Positions 33,489-42,570 of a DNA stretch of 64,000 nucleotides are shown piece by piece. The notes below the pieces were generated by a model that was not told the origin of the DNA, did no database searches, and worked only from the letters and a program-made list of their open reading frames with translations. This DNA is from Chitinophaga silvisoli (lineage in GTDB: Bacteria; Bacteroidota; Bacteroidia; Chitinophagales; Chitinophagaceae). The translations under genes were made by a program, and so were the position numbers. Every line of letters starts with the position of its first letter. Positions within the stretch are counted from its first letter, which is position 1. The DNA lies in assembly GCF_003412465.1 (NCBI RefSeq), contig NZ_QTJV01000012.1, positions 124,001-188,000 of the forward strand. Reading direction: 5' to 3'.

Positions 33489-35399
33489 TTACCAGTTAGG
33501 ATTTTGAACCAGGTTCGGATTTTTCAGGATGTCATCCTCTTTGATCGGCCATAGATAATCACGGGGAGCCACAAAGTGCCTTGCCAGGAAAGAAACCTCC
33601 CGGTAATACAACTCCGCTGTCTGCCCACTCACCACCCATCCGGTAATATTCCCGCTCAGCTCCTGTGCTGCCGTCTTCCAGCGCAGCAGGTCCCAGTAAC
33701 GATGTCCCTCAAAACATAACTCTATCGCACGCTCACGCTGTATGATACTCCGCATCCCTTCTTTAGTCGTATACCTGGTAGGGTTCCTGCTGAATTGCTC
33801 CCATGAACTTTGCACTGTCTGCAGGCCCGCCCTGGCCCGCACTTTATTGATGTATTCATACACATCAGCCCCTGGACCCTGTGCCTCATTCAGCGCTTCG
33901 GCATACAACAGGTACAGATCTGCCAGGCGCATTTCAGGATAGGGATAAGAAGGATATGTCAGTGTATTCCAGTCCATATGCCAGTTCACCGTTTTCTTCA
34001 TATAGAACCCACAAACCGGCACCGGTGATGACTGGCTCAGCTCACTGCCCCTGGCCATGAGCCAGAACGTATTTTCGTCGCTTTTAGAGGGACTATTTGC
34101 CATGTACCATATTCCCCTGTCAAAACCGAGATCAGCGTAATAACGGGGCTCTCTGTCGAAATTTAAGCGTGCCGTTGTTTCGCCTTCCTTGATGTTGAAC
34201 CTTTCGGCATGGTTGCCGACCCTTAAGGTGGAGATATTGGAGAAATCCAGCGTTTTATCTTCATCAATCGGCACCCCATTCTTTGTATAGAACATCTTTG
34301 CCATCTTGATCGTAGGCCCCATGAGCGGGTGCCCTGCTGTCTTGGATGCCACTGCATTGTCGAAGTCAAACTGGCCAATTCCACAACGCTGCAGGAATGA
34401 ACATGCCCAGGTAATGGCTGTCGTATTGCCCCATATCAGCTCACTATTCCAGGGTTCACTCATCGAGTTACGGATACTCATCTGCGTCATCGTTTCATCA
34501 CTCAGGGGCACTGTCTGCGCAGGAAACGTATATAATTGTATACCCTGTGCAGTTGCCAGGTCTATTGCTGCCTTACATGCCTCTGCTGCGCGCTGCCATT
34601 TCTCTACGCTATAAGTCACATTAAAAAGCGCTTGTCCGTCTTTGTTTTTAAACGCGGTATAATCTGAGTTGCCATTGAACAAAGGACTTGCTGCCGTCAC
34701 CAACAGTTTGGCTTTCAGGCCAAGTGCCGCCACTTTGGTAATACGCCCCAGCTCAGAAGAAATATTATTGATACTATTAGGCAGGTGCAGCGCCGCCTCA
34801 TCCAGCAGGGTTGAGATATAATTTACCACGCTATCCACCGGCTGCCGCTTTACATAGGTATCTTCGATGGCCACGCTGATAGGCAGGTTTTTATCTATCA
34901 CCGGGATGGGACCATAAGCCCTGAACATCAGGAAATGATAATAGGCTTTCAGGAACAGTACCTCCGAGATCCAGCGCTCGCGGGTATCTATATCCAGGTC
35001 CGGTACTTTACCCTGGTCACTGATGTTCTCCAGGAAAATATTACAATCCCTGATCGCTTTATAACTTGCTACACCATCCCTGTCACCCGTCATAAAGTTG
35101 GCAATAGGCGCAGAAATATTTTGATCTCCATAAGGCATACGCAGCACGTTAGTAGACCTGATAGCACTCGTAGGGTCCAAAACAAAGACCTCATCGCTGG
35201 CAGAAAGTCCTACATTATAAGTAGGATCAAAACTGATCGGCAGGTAGGAATAACAGGTAAATAAATATTTCTCAGCTTCTGTTTTCGAAGTAAATGCATT
35301 ATCAATGGTAGCCACATTATCCGGCACTACATCCAGGAAATTCTTCTTGCAGGATGTAGTGAGCAATGCGAGCAATATGAACAAGCGAATATTTTTCAT
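33489..35399 (-). CDS. SusD/RagB-family glycan-binding lipoprotein
   Basis: 636 aa with lipoprotein signal (LLALLTTSCKKNFLDVVPDN; Cys near residue 17). SusD-like N-terminal domain (AIRDCNIFLENI, FLKAYYHFLMFRAYGPIPVI) and the C-terminal RagB/SusD domain ending with the family pattern (MRLADLYLLYAEALNEAQG, IQRERAIELCFEGHRYWDLL, LWPIKEDDILKNPNLVQNPN). It is 24 bp after SusC and is the partner lid of that transporter. The ligand is unknown. Confidence 0.97.
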   Translation of the reverse strand: MKNIRLFILLALLTTSCKKNFLDVVPDNVATIDNAFTSKTEAEKYLFTCYSYLPISFDPTYNVGLSASDEVFVLDPTSAIRSTNVLRMPYGDQNISAPIANFMTGDRDGVASYKAIRDCNIFLENISDQGKVPDLDIDTRERWISEVLFLKAYYHFLMFRAYGPIPVIDKNLPISVAIEDTYVKRQPVDSVVNYISTLLDEAALHLPNSINNISSELGRITKVAALGLKAKLLVTAASPLFNGNSDYTAFKNKDGQALFNVTYSVEKWQRAAEACKAAIDLATAQGIQLYTFPAQTVPLSDETMTQMSIRNSMSEPWNSELIWGNTTAITWACSFLQRCGIGQFDFDNAVASKTAGHPLMGPTIKMAKMFYTKNGVPIDEDKTLDFSNISTLRVGNHAERFNIKEGETTARLNFDREPRYYADLGFDRGIWYMANSPSKSDENTFWLMARGSELSQSSPVPVCGFYMKKTVNWHMDWNTLTYPSYPYPEMRLADLYLLYAEALNEAQGPGADVYEYINKVRARAGLQTVQSSWEQFSRNPTRYTTKEGMRSIIQRERAIELCFEGHRYWDLLRWKTAAQELSGNITGWVVSGQTAELYYREVSFLARHFVAPRDYLWPIKEDDILKNPNLVQNPNW

Positions 35400-35423
35400 A
35401 TAATTCTGTTCTTTTATTAAGAC

Positions 35424-38400
35424 TTAAAACCCAACACTCAGACCTGTATTGAAAACCCGCTGAATAGGATAACCCAGACCGGAATCACCCATTTCCGGAT
35501 CCCATATTTTGAAAGCACTGATCGTAGCGAGGTTCTGTCCATTTACATAGATCCTGCCACTGCTCAGGTGAAATTTCTTCAGCAGGTGCTCACTAAAATT
35601 GTATCCGATTTCAGCAGTTTTCAGTCGCAGGAAAGAACCATTCCGCAGCCACCAGCTGGATGTCTGTGTGTTATTTTCAGAGATGGTATTGTTCAGCCTC
35701 GGCCAGAATGCATAGGAGTTCCTGTTGTCTTCTGACCAGTGGTCATCAGCAATCGCCTTCAGCAAACCATTCTGGTTCCCGCCATTGATGTAGAAAGGCG
35801 TGGTGTTGGCTGAATTAATAATAAAGGAGGATCGGCCTGAGCCTTGGAAAGCGGCACTGATATCAAAGTTTTTATAACCCACAGAGAACAGCAGGCCATA
35901 AATCATTTCCGGAGTAGTAGGGAAACCAATGGGTACATAATCCGCATTGGAGATGGTGCCATCTCCGTTCACGTCCCTGTACTTGATATCACCTGCCATA
36001 ATGCGGCCATATTGAATAGGGGAGTTGCTCACCTCTGCATCATCAACGAAGAGTTTCTCTGCCACGAGACCATAGATCTGTCCCAGTGAATTTCCCACTT
36101 TTGATAAGTGTTTGTTGTTTGCGGCATATTGCGGTTCTTCATTCACCAGCAGTTTACTTTTAGCCAGCGTGAGGGTACCGCGTGTCTGCAGCCATAAACT
36201 ATGTTCAAATGTTTTGGTGTAATTCAGCATCAGGTCTATCCCTTTGCTGCTGGCCTTCCCGGAGTTCGCAGAGATGTCTGCTTTCAGCCCCATGGAAGAT
36301 GGAATCGTACTTCTCACCATCAGGATATTACTGCGCAATTGCCTGTAGGCATCCACGGTCACCGTCAGGTCTTTGAAAATGGTGAGGTCCATACCAAGAT
36401 TCGTTTGGCGGGACAGCTCCCAGGTGATCTCCTTGTTCTCATAGCGATTGATGGCTACTGTAGGTCTGCTGTAATTAAACTGTGTACCGAAGTACCCTGC
36501 TGCACCACCATTGAGATTCACATCAGATAAATAGAAGAAACGATCGGTAGAATTACCAATCTGGTCATTACCTACCAGGCCATATGTAAACCTGAATTTC
36601 AGCTGCTGTACTGTATTTGCCAGCGGTGCAAAGAATTTCTCATTAGATATAATGTAACCACCACCAATAGAAGGAAAGAACCCAAAACGGTGATTGGCAG
36701 CAAATCTTTCAGAGCCATTGAAACCAAAGTTATATTCCAGCAGGTAACGGTTGTCATAACCATAAGTGAACCTGCCTGAAAGTCCCAGGTTCCTGGATGG
36801 TAATGACAATTGAAGGCTGGAAGCATTACCTGTCACATAGTTGCGGATGATGCCAATGAGCATACCACCTACGCTGTGTTTCTCTTTGAAAGTCCTGGCA
36901 TAGTTCAGCGCAGTCTCTGCGTAAGTCGTGCTGTTTACAATCTTATCACCCGGAGAATAGGTCAGGTATTCAGTAGGTGTAGCACCAACACTGCCCTGGC
37001 TACCATCGTTTATCAATGTCAGTCCGGCGAACTTGCCCTCCATCGTATTCGCTGAATAATAATAAGGACTGTACTGGCGTGTGACTGCAAAGTAGGCATA
37101 CCGTGATGTATAAGCCATGACCCTTGCAGAGAGCCCGGGAGTCAGGGCATCCAGGTTTTGCTTCAGGCTCAGCTGGGCAGTGAGTGTACTGGTATTGGTC
37201 GCCTGGAAACCAGAGATGGATTGCGCATATGGATTTACATATAGCGAGCCGCCACCGGGGATGATGGCATTACCAAACAATGGATGTTTGACATAAGGCA
37301 TCAGCTCAGAAGGATACACCGCCGGAAAAGCCACGGGGTTGCTCCAGATCGCATTATAAAACACTGCAGCACCGCCGCCTACAGGACCATTGTAATCATC
37401 AAATTGACCCTTCAGACTTACCAGTGCTTCGGTAGTTTTTGTAAGGTTGATCGTGACATTGGATAAGAGAGAATAAGACCGCAGTTTGATATTATTACTG
37501 AAATTATTAAGGGCATTCTCTTTCAAAATACCGTTGTCGATATTGTAAGTCATGGCCAGGTAGTACTTAGCTTTGTCAGAGCCGCCGCTGGCATTTATAT
37601 TATACCGCTGGTTGTTGGTACGGGTTTTTATCAGCTGTTTGATCCAGTTATTATTCGGGTATAATAAAGGATCATCACCTGCGGCAGTATGATCTATTTT
37701 ATTCTGGGAATAGGGGAGTGCACTCAGTGGGTTCCTGGTCAGGGTCGCCTCATTTGCCAGGTTCATATAAGTAATATTATCTGCCAGTGCAAAGTTCCGC
37801 GTATTGGAAGAGGTCGCATTCTCCATGCGGAAATTGAATTTCATCTTGCCGATGGTACCGGTTTTAGTCGTCACCAGGATTACGCCGTTCGCACCTCTGG
37901 CACCATACAGTGCGGAGGCAGTCGCATCTTTCAGTACAGAAAACCCGGCAATATCATCTGGTTGCAGGCGTGCAAGGTCCCTGGAAGAAGACTCAATGTT
38001 GTCAATGAGAATAAGGGGATCTACCTTTCCTGCACCAAAAGTTCCCACACCCCTGATGAAGAACTGTGCATTGTCAGCACCCGGTTCGCCACTGCGCTGA
38101 TAAGAGATTACGCCGGCAATCTTACCTGCCAGCATGGTAGTCAGGTTAGAGGTAGGGCCTTTCAGTTCTTTTGGGTTGATAGAGGTGATAGAGCTCACCA
38201 TGCTCGTTTTCTTCTGGGTACCATAAGCCACCACCACCACATCCTTAATAGTATTGTCTTTGGGAGAGAGCAGGATTTCGAATTCGGTCTTCCCATTCAG
38301 GTTGATTTCCCGGGTTACATAGCCTACATACTGTACCACGAGCACTTTACTGTTGCCGCTCAGTTTCAGTTTAAAGTAACCATTCTGATCGGCAGTAGCC

Positions 38401-38900
38401 CCGATATTCGTGTTTTTCAGCATTACGGTCGCCATAGGCAAGGGTGTTTTGGTATCTTCCGCAATCACTTGTCCGCTGATGACCGGTTCCTGGGTGGCAG
38501 GAGGGGGAGCTGTTTTATCAGGCGGGTTGGTGGCAACGGTGGTAGGTTTCTCCTCCTTCCGGATCAGGATGACGTTCTTTTTTATTTCATAGGCGAGGTT
38601 GCGCCCTTTCAATAAATCATCCAGTACTGTGGTGACTTTGGTCCTGGTGTAATTAACCTGGCCAATGATGTCATTTTTCGGAATGTTGCCGCTGTAAAAA
38701 AAGGTGATGTCTGTTTGCTGTTCTATCGATTTAAATACCGCTTCCAGGGTCATATTATTCCCTTTGATCGTTACAGTTGGCGGAGTGATGGTCTGGCCGC
38801 GCAAATGAGTAAACAGAAAGAGCAACAGTAGGGCAATAGTGGTTCGCCGCCAGGCAATAGGATGGCTGGCCGTTTTCATTAACGGGAATTGTCTGTTCAT
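35424..38900 (-). CDS. SusC/RagA-family TonB-dependent receptor with N-terminal STN domain
   Basis: 1158 aa. An ATG at 38900 or at 38879 (MKTASHPIAWRRTTIALLLL) could be used; signal sequence about 15-36. STN domain about 40-110 (MTLEAVFKSIEQQTDITFFY), carboxypeptidase-regulatory-like domain about 135-215, SusC box DVVVVAYGTQKKTSMVSSI, plug with VLKDATASALYGARGANGVI, then the barrel ending FNTGLSVGF. First gene of a four-gene operon (SusC, SusD, DUF4959/5000, DUF4998/5013), divergent from an ECF sigma/FecR pair. The STN domain fits signalling to that FecR. Confidence 0.97.
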   Translation of the reverse strand: MNRQFPLMKTASHPIAWRRTTIALLLLFLFTHLRGQTITPPTVTIKGNNMTLEAVFKSIEQQTDITFFYSGNIPKNDIIGQVNYTRTKVTTVLDDLLKGRNLAYEIKKNVILIRKEEKPTTVATNPPDKTAPPPATQEPVISGQVIAEDTKTPLPMATVMLKNTNIGATADQNGYFKLKLSGNSKVLVVQYVGYVTREINLNGKTEFEILLSPKDNTIKDVVVVAYGTQKKTSMVSSITSINPKELKGPTSNLTTMLAGKIAGVISYQRSGEPGADNAQFFIRGVGTFGAGKVDPLILIDNIESSSRDLARLQPDDIAGFSVLKDATASALYGARGANGVILVTTKTGTIGKMKFNFRMENATSSNTRNFALADNITYMNLANEATLTRNPLSALPYSQNKIDHTAAGDDPLLYPNNNWIKQLIKTRTNNQRYNINASGGSDKAKYYLAMTYNIDNGILKENALNNFSNNIKLRSYSLLSNVTINLTKTTEALVSLKGQFDDYNGPVGGGAAVFYNAIWSNPVAFPAVYPSELMPYVKHPLFGNAIIPGGGSLYVNPYAQSISGFQATNTSTLTAQLSLKQNLDALTPGLSARVMAYTSRYAYFAVTRQYSPYYYSANTMEGKFAGLTLINDGSQGSVGATPTEYLTYSPGDKIVNSTTYAETALNYARTFKEKHSVGGMLIGIIRNYVTGNASSLQLSLPSRNLGLSGRFTYGYDNRYLLEYNFGFNGSERFAANHRFGFFPSIGGGYIISNEKFFAPLANTVQQLKFRFTYGLVGNDQIGNSTDRFFYLSDVNLNGGAAGYFGTQFNYSRPTVAINRYENKEITWELSRQTNLGMDLTIFKDLTVTVDAYRQLRSNILMVRSTIPSSMGLKADISANSGKASSKGIDLMLNYTKTFEHSLWLQTRGTLTLAKSKLLVNEEPQYAANNKHLSKVGNSLGQIYGLVAEKLFVDDAEVSNSPIQYGRIMAGDIKYRDVNGDGTISNADYVPIGFPTTPEMIYGLLFSVGYKNFDISAAFQGSGRSSFIINSANTTPFYINGGNQNGLLKAIADDHWSEDNRNSYAFWPRLNNTISENNTQTSSWWLRNGSFLRLKTAEIGYNFSEHLLKKFHLSSGRIYVNGQNLATISAFKIWDPEMGDSGLGYPIQRVFNTGLSVGF

Positions 38901-39095
38901 GTTCCTTACTTAATTGTAGTATCTATGTTGATGCTTCTCGATATAAGACGACAATAATGATGAATGGGTGAATGCCCAATAAAAAAACTCAAAATATTTT
39001 ATAAATGTCAAAATAACATTTATATTTATTCCAGGCAATATCCCTTAGTAGCATTTTTTATCCGCGTTATATAATCAACCACTTAACTTTTTTTT

Positions 39096-39659
39096 ATGCC
39101 TGAATATCCGGGAGATGATATTGTACTTCTCTTATTAAAAAATGGGGGCGCTGGCGATGCATTTGAGTTAATATTTAAGCAATACTACCGATTGATGTGG
39201 ACGAAGGCTTACCTGGGCACAGGTGACCCCAACGAGGCCGATGACCTGGTCCAGTCAGTGCTTTGCAGTATTTGGGAAAAGCAGTTGTATCATAACATAA
39301 AAGGTAATCTCAGAACCTACCTGCTGATTGCGGTGCGTAATCAGGTAAATGACTATCATAAAATCAGGTCGAGAATGCAAAAGCGTATTGAAAAATATGC
39401 AGAGACAGTAGACCATTTGTGTTTCGATGAATCGAAGCAGGGCGGGGGCGTGAATGAACATTTCCAGGAGCAGTTGCAGGAATTGTTAAGTGAATTTCCC
39501 ACACAGCGTCAGCGTGCGTTCAACCTCGTTTACCTGCAGCATAAAAAATACAATGAGGTGGCCCATAACATGGGCATCAGTGTCAATTCGCTGAAGACGC
39601 ATTTAAAGATTGCTGTGAAGACGCTTCGTAACAAACTGGATTTGCCATTTTCAGAATAA
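39096..39659 (+). CDS. ECF RNA polymerase sigma factor (FecI-like)
   Basis: 187 aa. Region 2 (AFELIFKQYYRLMWTKAYLG, EADDLVQSVLCSIWEK) and region 4 (FPTQRQRAFNLVYLQHKKYN, EVAHNMGISVNSLKTHLKIA) are clear. Its neighbours are FecR 17 bp downstream and the STN-type SusC on the opposite strand about 200 bp away. Standard arrangement for glycan-responsive control of a SusC/D operon. Confidence 0.94.
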   Translation: MPEYPGDDIVLLLLKNGGAGDAFELIFKQYYRLMWTKAYLGTGDPNEADDLVQSVLCSIWEKQLYHNIKGNLRTYLLIAVRNQVNDYHKIRSRMQKRIEKYAETVDHLCFDESKQGGGVNEHFQEQLQELLSEFPTQRQRAFNLVYLQHKKYNEVAHNMGISVNSLKTHLKIAVKTLRNKLDLPFSE

Positions 39660-39676
39660 CCTTTAAGACAGAAGAA

Positions 39677-40771
39677 ATGATACCACATATAGAACAATTA
39701 ATGTTGGAGAAACTTTCAGGATGTATTTCGGCTGAGGATGATGCGGATTTGTTGCAGATGATGGAAGCGCATCCGGAATTTAAAACGGTTTACAAAGAAT
39801 TGGAGCAAAGGTTGGGTGAGCCAGTGGCACAGGAGTACCTGGCCCATCTGGATGAAGATGCATTATGGCTGGCGAGCAGGCATAAATTCAAAAAACACAG
39901 GTCCGGGAAATGGATGTATGCCGCTGCTGCGGGGATATTACTCTTAGGGAGTAGCCTGCTTTATTACCTGCAACCCAGGGTAAAGCCTGCTACGCCAGGT
40001 GGGATTGTATTACAACTAGCCAACGGGCAACAAATAGATCTCTCTGATACCACAAAAGCTGGTACGCTTAAGGTAGGAACAGCTGAAATTCATGTGTCGG
40101 GCAAAAGTGTTACCTACGACGCAGCCAATGGCAGTGCGGAGATGGCGATGAATGTACTCCGCGTACCTGCAGGCAAGGATTATAAACTGGTATTGGCAGA
40201 TGGTACGGAAGTATGGATGAATGCAAAATCCGAGATCCGTTTTCCCATGGCGTTCAATGGTAAAACCAGGGAGGTGACGGTAAGCGGGGAAGCATTCTTT
40301 TCAGTAAAGCAGGACCCGGCTCGTCCTTTTATTGTACATGCCGGGGATGTGTCTGTCAATGTATTGGGTACTGCTTTTAATATCAATGCCTATGCAAGTC
40401 CGCGGGTGGCACTGGCATCCGGCAAGGTGGCATTGAAAGGGAAGAACAGTGAACAGGTTATACAATTATCACCCGGGTATGAAGCGGTATATAATCAACA
40501 GCTCTTCAGCATAGATGCATTCGATAAGCGCAATACATTGGGATGGATGGAAGGGAAGTATTATTTCAGGCATGCGACATTAAAAGATATAGGAGCTGTT
40601 ATAAACAGATGGTTTGATATAGAAGTAGAATTTGACAATACCACCGCGGAGAAATTAGATATCACCGGTATTCTCACGAAACAGGATGGTTTGAATGACT
40701 TCCTGGATAATCTGGACAAAACTACGGGTATTAAGTATGAACTTAAAAACGGTGTCTTAAGATTCAGATAA
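39677..40771 (+). CDS. FecR-family anti-sigma factor
   Basis: 364 aa. Cytoplasmic N-terminus about 1-75 (HIEQLMLEKLSGCISAEDDA), transmembrane helix about 78-97 (WMYAAAAGILLLGSSLLYYL), FecR domain about 155-255 (VSGEAFFSVKQDPARPFIVH, VNVLGTAFNINAYA) and C-terminal DUF4974 about 290-362 (YYFRHATLKDIGAVINRWFD). Co-transcribed with the upstream sigma gene and expected to hold it until the SusC receptor at 35424-38900 is occupied. A terminator follows. Confidence 0.94.
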   Translation: MIPHIEQLMLEKLSGCISAEDDADLLQMMEAHPEFKTVYKELEQRLGEPVAQEYLAHLDEDALWLASRHKFKKHRSGKWMYAAAAGILLLGSSLLYYLQPRVKPATPGGIVLQLANGQQIDLSDTTKAGTLKVGTAEIHVSGKSVTYDAANGSAEMAMNVLRVPAGKDYKLVLADGTEVWMNAKSEIRFPMAFNGKTREVTVSGEAFFSVKQDPARPFIVHAGDVSVNVLGTAFNINAYASPRVALASGKVALKGKNSEQVIQLSPGYEAVYNQQLFSIDAFDKRNTLGWMEGKYYFRHATLKDIGAVINRWFDIEVEFDNTTAEKLDITGILTKQDGLNDFLDNLDKTTGIKYELKNGVLRFR

Positions 40772-40797
40772 TTTAAAAAATACATCCGTATGATGTA

Positions 40798-40834
40798 ACG
40801 GGTAGTCTTGTTGAGCCAGGACTACCCGTTTTTA
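40798..40834 (+). terminator. Rho-independent terminator after FecR
   Basis: ACGGGTAGTC (40798-40807) pairs with GACTACCCGT (40820-40829), followed by a T run. It separates the FecR gene from the oxidoreductase operon. Confidence 0.85.
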
Positions 40835-40865
40835 TTGCAATAACCTGGCAGTGATGATGTCTTTA

Positions 40866-40879
40866 TTGATCATTATCAC
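40866..40879 (+). promoter_or_regulatory. FNR-like operator upstream of the PFOR operon
   Basis: TTGAT-CATT-ATCAC: nine of ten fixed positions match the FNR consensus TTGAT-N4-ATCAA, and the TGAT/ATCA core is perfect. It lies about 60 bp before the chosen ATG at 40938. TTATCCTTTG (40905-40914) may hold the -7 region, with one base more than the TAnnTTTG spacing. Confidence 0.55.
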
Positions 40880-40937
40880 CACCTCCCATGATTTAAAGCA
40901 CGTTTTATCCTTTGCGCTCATAATACCTTCACATATT

Positions 40938-42560
40938 ATGAAAACAAATCAGGATATTACTTTATCGCCTGATCTGCAAAGCCACAGCGCTGGCACTGGA
41001 CCTACAAGGACACAACACCCTGTATATGCCAATCTGCTGCCACCCTGCAACCAAACCTGCCCTGCAGGCGAAAACATTCAAGGGTGGCTCTCGCTGGCTC
41101 AGGCCGGCCGTTATGAAGCCGCCTGGCGCACGATCATGGAAGACAATCCATTTCCTGCCGTCATGGGCAGGGTATGCTATCACACCTGCGAGGTGCAATG
41201 TAACCGTTCGCAAATTGACAGTGCTGTCAATATCCACGCTGTAGAAAGATTCCTTGGAGATGAAGCCCTTAAACAGGGTTGGACGATCGATAAGGCACCG
41301 CCTACAGGCAAGCGTGTCTTAATCGTTGGCGCAGGGCCTGCAGGCCTTTCAGCTGCCTATCACTTAGTCCGGAAAGGACATACGGTCGAAATACATGAAG
41401 CAGGACCCATCGCCGGTGGTATGATGCACTTTGGCATTCCCGCTTACCGCCTTCCCCGCCATGAACTGGATCAGGAAGTAGCCCGCATCTGCCAGATGGG
41501 TGTCACTGTTACATACAATCATAAAGTAGAAAACCTCTTACTCGAAAAAGAGCAGGGTAATTTTGATGCCGTCTTTCTTGCAATCGGTTCCAACCTTTCC
41601 AAAAAAGTAGACCTGCCTGCAAAGGATGCCTTTAAAATGATGGATGCACTTGCATTCCTCAGGCAGGTGGAAGATGGTACCGTGCCCAGGCTGGGCCGGC
41701 GCGTAGCCATTTATGGCGGTGGTAATACCGCGATGGATGCTGCCCGTACTGCCAAACGCCTGGGAGTGGAAGATACTATGATCATCTATCGTCGTGACAG
41801 GGCCAATATGAGCGCGCACGATTTCGAAGCACAGGAAGCTTTGGAAGAAGGTGTAAATATCCACTGGCTGCGTTCCATCAAATCTGTGGAAGGCATGACC
41901 ATGACGGTAGAAGTAATGGAGCTGAGGGATGGCAAACCTTATCCCACAGGCCAGTTTGAAACACTGGAAGCGGATAGTCTGATTATGGCCCTGGGCCAGG
42001 AGGCAGATACTGCATTCCTGAAAAATATCCCCGGCATCACTTTTACGCCGGATGACAATGTATGTGTAGACAGTCACATGATGACTGGCTACGCAGGTAT
42101 TTTTGCCGGTGGGGATATGGTACCCGGCGAAAGAAATGTGACCGTTGCAATTGGTCACGGTAAAAAAACTGCCCGCAACATAGACGCTTACCTGAATCAT
42201 CAATTGTATACGCCAGCTGCAAAACCTGCTACGATTGGATATGAAAAACTCCATCGCTGGTATCGCACCTATGCCCCGCAGGGAACAGAGTCTATGAGAC
42301 CTGCTGCTGAGCGCGTAAGTGGATTCGATGAAGTAAGGTATGGTTTGCCGGAACAGGAAGTACTGTTTGAAGCCCGGAGATGCCTGTCATGCGGTAATTG
42401 TTTTGAGTGCGATGGTTGCTATGGTGCCTGTCCGCAAAAAGCAATCACGAAACTCGGCCCCGGCAATGGCTATTCCTTCAATTATGATATTTGCACCGGT
42501 TGCGCAGTGTGTAGCGAACAGTGTTCCTGCCATGCTATAGAAATGGTACCCGGACCGTAA
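40938..42560 (+). CDS. GltD-like NAD(P)H:ferredoxin-type flavoprotein with C-terminal 2[4Fe-4S] domain
   Basis: 540 aa from the ATG at 40938 (MKTNQDITLSPD); an upstream in-frame ATG at 40851 would add 29 residues unlike the family. N-terminal Fe-S domain with CNQTCPAG (Cys37 on) and CYHTCEVQC, two Rossmann motifs (VGAGPAG near 131 for FAD; YGGGNTAMDAARTA near 260 for NAD(P)H), and a ferredoxin tail absent from plain GltD (CLSCGNCFECDGC from about 482; CTGCAVCSEQC from 519). No glutamate synthase large subunit is near. It ends 10 bp before the pyruvate oxidoreductase, so it probably shuttles electrons between NAD(P)H and that enzyme or its ferredoxin. Confidence 0.88.
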   Translation: MKTNQDITLSPDLQSHSAGTGPTRTQHPVYANLLPPCNQTCPAGENIQGWLSLAQAGRYEAAWRTIMEDNPFPAVMGRVCYHTCEVQCNRSQIDSAVNIHAVERFLGDEALKQGWTIDKAPPTGKRVLIVGAGPAGLSAAYHLVRKGHTVEIHEAGPIAGGMMHFGIPAYRLPRHELDQEVARICQMGVTVTYNHKVENLLLEKEQGNFDAVFLAIGSNLSKKVDLPAKDAFKMMDALAFLRQVEDGTVPRLGRRVAIYGGGNTAMDAARTAKRLGVEDTMIIYRRDRANMSAHDFEAQEALEEGVNIHWLRSIKSVEGMTMTVEVMELRDGKPYPTGQFETLEADSLIMALGQEADTAFLKNIPGITFTPDDNVCVDSHMMTGYAGIFAGGDMVPGERNVTVAIGHGKKTARNIDAYLNHQLYTPAAKPATIGYEKLHRWYRTYAPQGTESMRPAAERVSGFDEVRYGLPEQEVLFEARRCLSCGNCFECDGCYGACPQKAITKLGPGNGYSFNYDICTGCAVCSEQCSCHAIEMVPGP

Positions 42561-42570
42561 ATCATTCACT

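Noticed and set aside
37689..38615. 308-codon plus-strand frame inside the second SusC gene
   Set aside because: Long only because the sense gene has few codons that create antisense stops; composition is unlike real proteins.
41538..42254. 238-codon minus-strand frame within the GltD-like gene
   Set aside because: Antisense shadow; the sense strand shows clear FAD, NAD(P) and Fe-S motifs.
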